A DNA stretch of 34,269 bases from Candidatus Daviesbacteria bacterium (GTDB lineage Bacteria > Patescibacteriota > Microgenomatia > Daviesbacterales > UBA10151), in assembly GCA_030648645.1 (NCBI GenBank), contig JAUSHL010000045.1, positions 1-34,269 of the forward strand. The letters are read 5' to 3'. This document shows positions 1 to 5,374 of the stretch, in pieces. The notes under the pieces are model-generated. The model was not told the origin of the DNA and made no database searches. It was given only the letters and a program-made list of their open reading frames with translations. Each line of letters opens with the position of its first letter. Positions within the stretch are counted from its first letter, which is position 1. Position numbers and translations under genes: made by a program.

Positions 1-213
1 GAAAATTATCCAGCCGATAAGCAATATGGCGGAATAAATGCTTAGGAATAAAGCCCAATCATTGCCTTTTATATTTATAGTCCTCTCACTGATAAAATAT
101 AAGGCCGGCGGTAAAATAATGAAAAAAATAAGAAAAATCGACTCAAAGACCAGGGCAAGTTTGTGGCGCCTAACCTTTAAAATAATTTTCTCATTTGGGT
201 CAATGTCCAGCAT
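1..213 (-). CDS. PH-domain-like (YdbS/bPH2-type) membrane protein, 3' end cut by the window
   Basis: An open frame runs from an ATG at 213 to the left edge without a stop, giving 71 residues. It starts MLDIDPNEKIILKVRRHK, a charged opening typical of bacterial PH (YdbS-like) proteins, then has two hydrophobic helices (about residues 24-42 and 54-71). The ATG lies 6 nt after the stop of the upstream membrane gene at 220, so the two probably form one transcript. The family assignment rests on the short DP-x-EK-x-I-x-x-x-RRH opening and the helix layout only; the PH domain itself would lie beyond the edge. Role unknown; members of the family sit in the cytoplasmic membrane. Confidence 0.6.
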   Translation of the reverse strand, partial: MLDIDPNEKIILKVRRHKLALVFESIFLIFFIILPPALYFISERTINIKGNDWALFLSIYSAILLIGWIIF

Positions 214-219
214 GAATAT

Positions 220-504
220 TTACAGAGAGTTAAGGTAAACAATAAGAGAAACAACCATCAGTACAAGCAACACTGAAGAAACGGAAAAATACAATATTGC
301 CGCCTTTCCCATTACAAACATTTCCAGGCCGAAACTCTTCCAGTGATAGGAGAGAACGAAGCTAACAACAGTAAAAAACACACCGACCAATATGACCAAC
401 AGCCAAACAAATTCCGGTTTAATAACGACAAACGAACTCAAAAATTCCAAAGGGGAAAATTGATTATAATTTACCGGGTTTTGATATAAAGGAAGTTCGA
501 GCAT
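220..504 (-). CDS. Small two-helix membrane protein
   Basis: Ninety-four residues from the ATG at 504. A hydrophilic N-terminus of about 30 residues is followed by two strong transmembrane segments (roughly residues 35-57 and 72-92) and almost no C-terminal tail. An in-frame GTG at 549 would add 15 residues, but it reaches toward the hairpin after the tRNA gene, so the ATG at 504 is preferred. No Shine-Dalgarno is visible. It is followed 6 nt later by the PH-like gene, which suggests the two proteins act together at the membrane. I do not recognise a family. Confidence 0.6.
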   Translation of the reverse strand: MLELPLYQNPVNYNQFSPLEFLSSFVVIKPEFVWLLVILVGVFFTVVSFVLSYHWKSFGLEMFVMGKAAILYFSVSSVLLVLMVVSLIVYLNSL

Positions 505-556
505 AAAAAATAACTGTCGCCTTTGCGAACCAAAGGCTGGTTCTACCACGCCGAAT

Positions 557-572
557 GTCCGCTTCGGCGGAC
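557..572 (-). terminator. Perfect 6-bp hairpin after tRNA-Asp
   Basis: GTCCGC and GCGGAC pair perfectly around a 4-nt loop (TTCG on plus, CGAA on minus), 7 nt beyond the tRNA-Asp discriminator base. There is no U-run, so it may be a processing or termination hairpin or a member of the short palindromes scattered through the window. Confidence 0.4.
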
Positions 573-578
573 CGAAGG

Positions 579-851
579 CGGGGACAACGGGACTCGAACC
601 CGCAACCTCATCCGTGCATGTAATCCAATATTTTCATATCAGCATGGACTATATCTTCGCCATATTAAAATTAACTTAGGCGCTCCGGTATCTAGTCTCT
701 ACGGCGCTCTCGCCAGTTGGCGAGTTCCCACGGTATTAGCATATTATAAAAATTTAGCCTTCACCGTTATCCCGGAATTTTCTCATCCTAGAATTTCTTC
801 TAGGAGCTGCATTTCTACAGGGAAGCGCTCTAACCATTGAGCTACGACCCC
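579..851 (-). tRNA. tRNA-Asp(GUC) interrupted by a group I intron
   Basis: The 5' exon (851-817) gives acceptor GGGGTCG, a D-arm with GCTC/GAGC, anticodon-stem strand CTTCC and loop start CTGT. The 3' exon (616-579) gives CAC, GGATG, variable AGGTT, a T-arm GCGGG-TTCGAGT-CCCGT and acceptor TGTCCCC. Joined, the loop reads CTGTCAC, so the anticodon is GTC (Asp). The splice lies between U35 and C36. The discriminator is G and is followed by CCT, not CCA. Odd points: a T-T mismatch in the acceptor stem (5:68), a G-T pair at 7:66, and a T-T mismatch in the anticodon stem (28:42). The gene may therefore be weak or decaying. The homing-endonuclease gene upstream overlaps the first 10 bases. Confidence 0.85.
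617..816 (-). ncRNA. Group I self-splicing intron, 200 nt, in the tRNA-Asp anticodon
   Basis: The 5' exon end CTGT pairs with GCAG inside the intron start (AGAAATGCAG), forming P1 with the required U-G at the splice site. The intron ends in G (position 617), as group I introns do. The R-like element GAGACTAGATACCGG (about 685-699) and the S-like element GAAGATATAGTCC (646-658) supply GACTA/TAGTC for P7. A perfect CTCGCC-AACT-GGCGAG hairpin supports a P5/P6-type arm. There is no ORF inside; at 200 nt it is near the small end for the class. Subclass not decided. Likely self-splicing; activity has not been shown. Confidence 0.85.
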
Positions 852-1582
852 AAATTTTTGATCCCTTTTTCTAGGATTACCCTTTTTCGTTCAAGACATG
901 GTAAACCTAATTCAGGATACATGAAACTGTATAATTTTACCACATTACAGTAACTAAATGATAGTGTATAGGCACCACTGTGACTACAAATAGACCCACC
1001 TTTAATTTTAACTACTTCGATTAATCTTTTATGAAGCGATTTAAGAAAGTGTTCACTACCAGATGTAAGTCTTAAAGTTAGTATTTTGTAAAGTTTATTT
1101 TTTCTATCAACACGATGATAATAATGCAAATAAGCACATCCATCACCATCAAAATATCCTCTTAGGAAATGTCCTAGCATATTATTTGGGATTATTGGAA
1201 GTTTTAAAGTTAAACTTTTTTTAGGAGTAAAACCAATTTCTAATAATCTGAAAAACATTTTCTTACTACCTATTTGAAGAGTATATCTAATTTTAGTATT
1301 ACCTTTTGGTTGATAAATTTCAATAATGTTTTTAACCATTATAATATTTTTAATAGTTTCAATGAGCTCTTTATCAGCAGAAGTAAAAGAAATATAATAT
1401 GAACCACGTTTATTTCTATACATTGAGCCATCTGAAGCAAAATATCCAAGGACATATGCCATATCTCTTGTCCAATTATCGAAAAAAGATTCTGCATCTC
1501 TTTGAGGCCAACGGAGGCTCTTCAAAATAATCTCAGGTCCTAAAACTGGAGATTTAAGATGCTTTTCCATTTTGGATTTCAT
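842..1582 (-). CDS. LAGLIDADG homing endonuclease next to the intron-bearing tRNA-Asp
   Basis: A 246-residue protein with two LAGLIDADG helices, LGYFASDG (45-52) and RGYFDGDG (141-148), each with the catalytic Asp. This is the usual monomeric two-motif layout, so it should cut a long asymmetric site. It is not inside the intron but directly upstream on the same strand. Its last codons GGG-TCG-TAG are bases 2-10 of the tRNA, so the tRNA supplies the stop. A TAAAAT box (1590-1595) lies 7 nt before the ATG, which fits a leaderless mRNA. A start four codons in (MEKHLK) is possible. The likely target is the intronless tRNA-Asp gene (inference). Confidence 0.9.
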   Translation of the reverse strand: MKSKMEKHLKSPVLGPEIILKSLRWPQRDAESFFDNWTRDMAYVLGYFASDGSMYRNKRGSYYISFTSADKELIETIKNIIMVKNIIEIYQPKGNTKIRYTLQIGSKKMFFRLLEIGFTPKKSLTLKLPIIPNNMLGHFLRGYFDGDGCAYLHYYHRVDRKNKLYKILTLRLTSGSEHFLKSLHKRLIEVVKIKGGSICSHSGAYTLSFSYCNVVKLYSFMYPELGLPCLERKRVILEKGIKNLGS

Positions 1583-1589
1583 TAGGGTA

Positions 1590-1595
1590 ATTTTA
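1590..1595 (-). promoter_or_regulatory. -10 box of the homing endonuclease gene
   Basis: TAAAAT on the minus strand, 7 nt before the ATG at 1582. No good -35 is visible. The spacing matches many other genes in this window. Confidence 0.4.
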
Positions 1596-1627
1596 TTGTA
1601 ATTACTTGATAGAACATTATCAATCCA

Positions 1628-1666
1628 GAGGTTAGTTTATATGTTCAATTCCCGTCGATTCCGCCA
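1628..1666 (+). pseudogene. tRNA 3'-end fragment with CCA
   Basis: The plus strand reads AGAGGTTA, then a T-loop TTCAATT (1644-1650), CCCGT, an acceptor-like CGATTCC, discriminator G and CCA (1664-1666). The 5' side of the T-stem is replaced by GTTTATAT, and no D-arm or 5' acceptor strand is found upstream. It resembles a tRNA-Asp 3' end. It lies on the opposite strand, on the far side of the homing endonuclease gene. Confidence 0.45.
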
Positions 1667-1746
1667 AATAAAAATTTCATAATTATCTTCAGCTTGACAA
1701 AAGGTAAGAAATCGAGTAAATATATTGCTAGAGAATACCTGCCTGC

Positions 1747-1828
1747 ACCCGTTCAAGTTTTGAGTATCAAATCAAAATTTGCTTGGGTAAACCCGTCATA
1801 AATTTCGAAGAAATTTTGTTCGGGTAAA
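1747..1828. repeat. Two adjacent palindromic repeats (ACCCG...CGGGT family)
   Basis: The first palindrome (1747-1791) runs from ACCCGTTCAAGTTTTGA to TCAAAATTTGCTTGGGT. The second (1791-1828) runs from ACCCGTCATAAATTTC through GAAG to AAATTTTGTTCGGGTAAA. The second is present as an identical 38-bp inverted copy at 7076-7113, also beside a less perfect partner. No ORF is inside. It sits in the leader of the LysM gene. Confidence 0.75.
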
Positions 1829-1854
1829 TACAACAAAAGTTAGGAGGTGAAAAA

Positions 1855-2532
1855 ATGCCAAGAACTACAAAAAATAAAAAAATAAGCTCAAAGACTGCTA
1901 ATGTTTCTTTATTGCAAAGATTACAATCTCAAATGCAGGATGACCAATCTTATTTAAGTTTAATTTTAGGACTTCTAATAGTCTTAATTGCCGGAATTCT
2001 AGTTTTCAATTACTTTAAAAAAGCTCCTGCTGATTTAGGAAGTGCTGGAAAAACAGAACAAACAGATGTCGCTCCTGAAAATTTACCGGGACAATATACA
2101 GTTAAAGAAAATGACACTCTCTTTACCATTGCTCAGACTTATTACAATGATGGATATAAATTTACCGAAATTGCCAAAGAAAATAGCCTAGCTAATGCTG
2201 ATTCTATTGAAGTAGGACAAGTTTTAGAAATTCCTAAATTAGAAGAATCACAGATACTAGCAGAAGCAGAAATTACTCCATCAGAAGTTACTCCATCAGA
2301 AATTACTCCAACAGATATAGTTGAAAGTGGAGTTGGTGGGGCTATTAATGAAACAACTTGGGGAGAAAAAATCGAAGGAGAATCTTACACTGTAGTAGAA
2401 GGAGACTGGTTGTCAAAAATTTCAGGTAGAGCTTATGGAGATATAATGGCTTTTGATAAAATTGCCAAAGCAAACAACATTGCTGATCCTAATATAATTG
2501 AACCAGGAACTGTTTTACAGATACCTAGATAA
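1855..2532 (+). CDS. Membrane-anchored protein with two LysM domains
   Basis: A 225-residue protein: a basic cytoplasmic N-terminus, one transmembrane helix (about 35-54), LysM 1 (80-127, opening YTVKENDTLFTIA), a linker with TPSE-type repeats (141-154), and LysM 2 (177-224, opening YTVVEGDWLSKIS). LysM modules bind N-acetylglucosamine-containing glycans, so this likely holds peptidoglycan from the outer face of the membrane. The start is well supported by TAGGAGGTG, one of the few strong Shine-Dalgarno sites in the window. No catalytic domain is present, so it is a binder or scaffold and not a hydrolase. It is followed by the tRNA-Gly gene. Confidence 0.85.
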   Translation: MPRTTKNKKISSKTANVSLLQRLQSQMQDDQSYLSLILGLLIVLIAGILVFNYFKKAPADLGSAGKTEQTDVAPENLPGQYTVKENDTLFTIAQTYYNDGYKFTEIAKENSLANADSIEVGQVLEIPKLEESQILAEAEITPSEVTPSEITPTDIVESGVGGAINETTWGEKIEGESYTVVEGDWLSKISGRAYGDIMAFDKIAKANNIADPNIIEPGTVLQIPR

Positions 2533-2577
2533 TATTCCTTGATGCAACTGGAGTGTTATAATTAATCCTGCAGAAAT

Positions 2578-2648
2578 GCGGGGTTCGTACACCGGTAGTA
2601 TGCTTCCTTCCCAAGGAGGAGAAACGAGTTCAATTCTCGTACCCCGCT
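2578..2648 (+). tRNA. tRNA-Gly(CCC)
   Basis: A full 71-nt cloverleaf: acceptor GCGGGGT/ACCCCGC perfectly paired, D-arm GTAC/GTAT, anticodon stem CTTCC/GGAGG with loop TTCCCAA, a 4-nt variable region and T-arm ACGAG-TTCAATT-CTCGT. Anticodon CCC. The discriminator is T, unusual for Gly in many bacteria. CCA is not encoded. Confidence 0.93.
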
Positions 2649-2707
2649 CTAAATTAGAGTGTTCCGACAAGGTGGAAATGTCGAGGGTTCAAGTCCCTTC
2701 TCCCGCT
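2646..2707 (+). pseudogene. tRNA-Gly-like remnant without its 5' acceptor strand
   Basis: This starts inside the end of tRNA-Gly(CCC). It has a D-arm-like GCTC-TAAATTA-GAG, a weak anticodon arm TTCC...GGAA with an 8-nt loop, a good T-arm GAGGG-TTCAAGT-CCCTT, and acceptor CTCCCGC (2700-2706). The matching 5' strand GCGGGAG is absent and the D-loop lacks GG. The 3' half resembles tRNA-Gly. It looks like a recombination or deletion product. Confidence 0.55.
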
Positions 2708-2757
2708 CATAAGTGACAGAAATGTACCTAAAGTAACAGGAAAGTTGCAATAACAAT

Positions 2758-3870
2758 ATGTCAAGAGAAATATACAGAGATATCGTCAGTCCTGTTCTAG
2801 ATAGACTAGATTCTGAAGCATGGCATATTAGAGCCAGAGAAGCACTTCATTTAGCAGAAGCCAATCCTTTTACATTGAAACTTTTAGAACAATTTGCCTA
2901 TCAACGTAAACGATTTACAGATAAAAGATTGCAAGTGGTTTTAGGCGGTATTCAATTTGATAATCCGCTTGTGGTTGGAGCTGGTTGGGACAAAGTTGGC
3001 AGAGCGGTAAAAGCTCTTTATACGCTAGGCTTTTCGGGAGTTGAGGTTGGCTCTGTACTTACCTATCCACAGCCTGGCAAATCAAAACCTAGACAATTCA
3101 TGATTAGCTCAGGTGTTGCTCTTAATAGGTTGGGGTTCAATAGCCCTGGTGTAGATGAAGTTGCTCTAAATCTAAGACGATATAGAAAAAGTGGAATTCC
3201 CATTGGGATAAGTCTTGGTAAAAATAAAGAAGTTGAGCCTAAATATGCACCAGAAGCACATGCTATTGTTGCCAGAAGACTTTATGAAGATGCAGCTTAC
3301 TTTGTAATAAATGTTTCTTCTCCCAATACTCCAGGTTTGCGAAAATTGCAAGATAAAGGACCGTTAACTGATATTGTTCAGGCAGTGAATGGGGTTATGG
3401 ACAAAATAGGTGAAAGAAAACCCACATTTGTTAAAATTTCTCCAGATTTAACAAACGAAGCGGTTGATGATGTAATAAGAGTAGTAGCGGACAATGGTCT
3501 AGCAGGAATAATTGCAACAAACACGACTATCCGACCAGAGCTTAAAGCAAAGTATGGTGAACAGTGGAGAGATCAAGCTGGAGGTTTAAGCGGAAATGAT
3601 CCAGAATTTCGCAGGATGGCTACAGAAAAAGTCGCGCATATTTATCGAGAGACTGGTGGAAAAATGGAAATTATCGGAATTGGTGGAGTTAAGGATACTG
3701 AAACTACATTGGAGAAAATCAGAGCTGGTGCAAGAATTGTGCAAATTGTTACGGCTATTAGAGGCGAAGGAACTACACTTTCTGGGAAAATTAATAGCGG
3801 AATAATTGACTATATGGAGCAAGAAGGAATAAGCAATTTAAATGAAATAATCGGGAGTGACGTTCATTAG
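2758..3870 (+). CDS. pyrD: Dihydroorotate dehydrogenase, class 2 (quinone-linked)
   Basis: A 370-residue protein of normal class 2 length. It oxidises dihydroorotate to orotate in pyrimidine synthesis, using FMN and passing electrons to quinone. The catalytic loop NVSSPNTPGLRKLQ (185-198) has the class 2 catalytic Ser (Ser188). Other family marks are GAGWDKVGRA (74-83), NRLGFNSPG (123-131), ATNTTI, GGLSG and IIGIGGV near the C-terminus. The N-terminal helices, where class 2 enzymes meet the membrane, are present. No other pyr gene is nearby. A weak AGGAAAG sequence lies upstream, so the ATG at 2758 is likely but not certain. It follows the tRNA remnant by 50 nt. Confidence 0.93.
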   Translation: MSREIYRDIVSPVLDRLDSEAWHIRAREALHLAEANPFTLKLLEQFAYQRKRFTDKRLQVVLGGIQFDNPLVVGAGWDKVGRAVKALYTLGFSGVEVGSVLTYPQPGKSKPRQFMISSGVALNRLGFNSPGVDEVALNLRRYRKSGIPIGISLGKNKEVEPKYAPEAHAIVARRLYEDAAYFVINVSSPNTPGLRKLQDKGPLTDIVQAVNGVMDKIGERKPTFVKISPDLTNEAVDDVIRVVADNGLAGIIATNTTIRPELKAKYGEQWRDQAGGLSGNDPEFRRMATEKVAHIYRETGGKMEIIGIGGVKDTETTLEKIRAGARIVQIVTAIRGEGTTLSGKINSGIIDYMEQEGISNLNEIIGSDVH

Positions 3871-3943
3871 AAAGTAATAAAGCTTTTAATACTTATATGG
3901 CTCTTTAGAGCACTAAGTTGTAAAATTAAATCTGAAGTAATAA

Positions 3944-4098
3944 GACGGTGGTAGGTTCGAGCGCATTATCGTTACCAGCTTTGAAATGGTAATACGCCCC
4001 CCACCGAAACGGGGATGTCGGGGGCTTCTCCTGTTCAAAATAGTATTGCAAACAGGTAAAGTAGAGGCAAGTAGATTTACTCTGCTCACTTGCTCATG
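3944..4098. ncRNA. GC-rich structured stretch of unknown type
   Basis: This non-coding segment is much richer in GC than its AT-rich flanks. It can fold into several arms: GGTGG with CCACC (about 3947-4004) around TTACCA/TGGTAA; CCCC-ACCGAAAC-GGGG; CCTGTT...AACAGG (about 4030-4056); and GCAAGT...ACTTGC (about 4067-4093). The second arm contains CTTTGAAATGG, like a tRNA-Ser(UGA) anticodon arm, but no acceptor stem is found. I do not see RNase P, tmRNA or SRP RNA signatures. It may be a small RNA, a decayed tRNA or a repeat element. Confidence 0.3.
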
Positions 4099-4130
4099 TA
4101 GAACTAATCGTAATTTGATCCATGGTATAG

Positions 4131-4136
4131 TATAAT
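4131..4136 (+). promoter_or_regulatory. -10 box TATAAT 7 nt before a start codon
   Basis: A perfect TATAAT ends 7 nt before the ATG at 4144. No clear -35 box. It suggests a leaderless mRNA for the small gene at 4144. Confidence 0.5.
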
Positions 4137-4143
4137 TCTTTAC

Positions 4144-4263
4144 ATGAATAGACAAGAAGTTCAGATACCTATCCCTAAAGATGCTATTGAAGTTACATTA
4201 GATGGACATGTAGGCACCTATTTTGTCAATCCCGATCCAGCTAAGCAGAGTTTACACATGTAA
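4144..4263 (+). CDS. Small orphan protein, 39 residues
   Basis: A short frame beginning MNRQEVQIPIPKDAIEVTLD and ending in TAATG, where the stop shares one base with the start of the next small gene. A TATAAT box 7 nt upstream supports the start. The layout allows translational coupling. It is equally possible that this and the next frame are one protein of about 105 residues split by a frameshift, since the next frame continues with similar composition. No family recognised. Confidence 0.5.
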   Translation: MNRQEVQIPIPKDAIEVTLDGHVGTYFVNPDPAKQSLHM

Positions 4264-4463
4264 TGAATGTTTTAGGAACTGATGGTGCATCTTATCAGTT
4301 TACTCCTGATGAAGTAATAATTACTTCTTATTCCACTTATGATCATAACTACAATAATGTCCAAACAATATACAAAAATCCTTGTAGACAATTTTGGGAA
4401 TGGCAGGAGGTTCTTCAACAAAAATTATATAAAGTTAATGAAGTTTACATAACTCAAGAATAA
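4263..4463 (+). CDS. Small orphan protein, 66 residues, coupled to the preceding frame
   Basis: It starts at the ATG in TAATG, overlapping the previous stop by one base. The protein is rich in Tyr, Asn and Thr with no membrane segment, and includes CRQFWEWQEVL near the C-terminus. No separate Shine-Dalgarno. It may be the second half of a frameshifted gene. Function unknown. Confidence 0.5.
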   Translation: MNVLGTDGASYQFTPDEVIITSYSTYDHNYNNVQTIYKNPCRQFWEWQEVLQQKLYKVNEVYITQE

Positions 4464-4529
4464 GGCTTCATAATTCACAATATTAGTCGTATAAAGAAAG
4501 ATTAATATTTCTTTTAAATTAAAAAATGC

Positions 4530-4535
4530 TAAAAT
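4530..4535 (+). promoter_or_regulatory. Extended -10 box upstream of tRNA-Thr
   Basis: TAAAAT preceded by TGC (TGn extended -10), 16 nt before the mature tRNA 5' end. The same TGCTAAAAT string precedes ileS. Confidence 0.45.
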
Positions 4536-4551
4536 GAACTAAGAAGCGAGT

Positions 4552-4624
4552 GCCGACTTAGCTCAGTTGGTAGAGCGACTGTTTCGTAAACAGTAGGTCA
4601 TTGGTTCAATTCCAATAGTCGGCT
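4552..4624 (+). tRNA. tRNA-Thr(CGU)
   Basis: A complete 73-nt cloverleaf: acceptor GCCGACT/AGTCGGC, D-arm GCTC-AGTTGGTA-GAGC, anticodon stem ACTGT/ACAGT with loop TTCGTAA (anticodon CGT), variable AGGTC and T-arm ATTGG-TTCAATT-CCAAT. The discriminator is T; CCA is not encoded. All stems pair without mismatch. Confidence 0.95.
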
Positions 4625-4637
4625 CCGGAAATTAAAC

Positions 4638-5372
4638 ATGAAAAGATACAGATCTAATTATAAATCTAGTTTAACCAGAAGAATTGAAAGAAAAAGTAAA
4701 AAGCGGCTTTTCTTCACTTTTTTGATTATATTAATTCTGCTTTATTCCTTCTTCACTTGGTTTTTCCCTACACTAATTGGAAATTTAACTTTTATTAATA
4801 AATTAAAAGAACAACCAAAAAAAGTTATTCCTGTATCTGAAAATACGACTTTAGCCCCCCCAGTTTTTAATATTCCATTTGATGCTACAAATAGCTCTGC
4901 CATAATTATCAGAGGTTATTCGGCTCCTGAAAAACAAGTTGAAATTTATATTGATGACAATCTTTCAGATACCATTAAAGTTAATAAAGATGGCAGTTTT
5001 ATTTCGAGCAAACTTTACTTAAATCTTGGTACCAGTAATATTTACGGTAAAACTATTGATGATCAGGGGGTTAAAAGTTTGCCCTCCAAAACAATCCGCA
5101 TTCTTTATAGTAATGAAAAACCAAAATTAGATGTCAGTGAACCATCCGATAATCAAACTATAAACGGTGGAGATAAAAAAATAAAAGTTTCCGGAAAAAC
5201 GGATCCGGATAATACAGTCACAATTAATGGTAGTAGAGTTATTGTTAATAATGATGGAAATTTTTCTCAAACTCTTGAAATTAATGAAGGTGATAACAAT
5301 ATCGTAATTTCGTCAACCAATAGTACCGGAAATTCAACTCAAATTGGCCGAAAAGTCACATATCAGCCTTAA
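4638..5372 (+). CDS. Membrane-anchored protein with two Ig-like domains
   Basis: A 244-residue protein: a basic N-terminus, one transmembrane helix (about 24-45), then an extracytoplasmic part with two beta-rich repeats (about 72-155 and 160-242). These are of the type annotated as bacterial Ig-like or glucodextranase-B-like domains: each has a GYSAPEKQVEIYID or GKTDPDNTVTINGS strand, an NKDGSF or NNDGNF turn and a final GxNxI strand. Likely role is surface binding or scaffolding. It ends 2 nt before the start of the O-antigen-ligase-like gene, so the two probably form one transcript that begins just after tRNA-Thr. Confidence 0.8.
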   Translation: MKRYRSNYKSSLTRRIERKSKKRLFFTFLIILILLYSFFTWFFPTLIGNLTFINKLKEQPKKVIPVSENTTLAPPVFNIPFDATNSSAIIIRGYSAPEKQVEIYIDDNLSDTIKVNKDGSFISSKLYLNLGTSNIYGKTIDDQGVKSLPSKTIRILYSNEKPKLDVSEPSDNQTINGGDKKIKVSGKTDPDNTVTINGSRVIVNNDGNFSQTLEINEGDNNIVISSTNSTGNSTQIGRKVTYQP

Positions 5373-5374
5373 CC

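Noticed and set aside
523-840. Plus-strand open frame of 105 codons across the tRNA-Asp region
   Set aside because: It lies antisense to the intron-containing tRNA and group I intron; its translation has no family features.
851-1666. Trans-spliced tRNA from the 5' half at 851 and the 3' fragment at 1656-1666
   Set aside because: The acceptor strands pair, but the two lie on opposite strands pointing apart, and the 3' exon at 579-616 in cis already completes the tRNA through the intron.
3944-4098. RNase P RNA, tmRNA or SRP RNA
   Set aside because: None of their conserved cores (for example the RNase P GAAAGTCC-type core or a tmRNA tRNA-like end) can be found on either strand.
3913-4155. Minus-strand open frame of 80 codons over the GC-rich structured stretch
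   Set aside because: Composition follows the hairpins, no ribosome site or promoter, and it overlaps the promoter of the gene at 4144.
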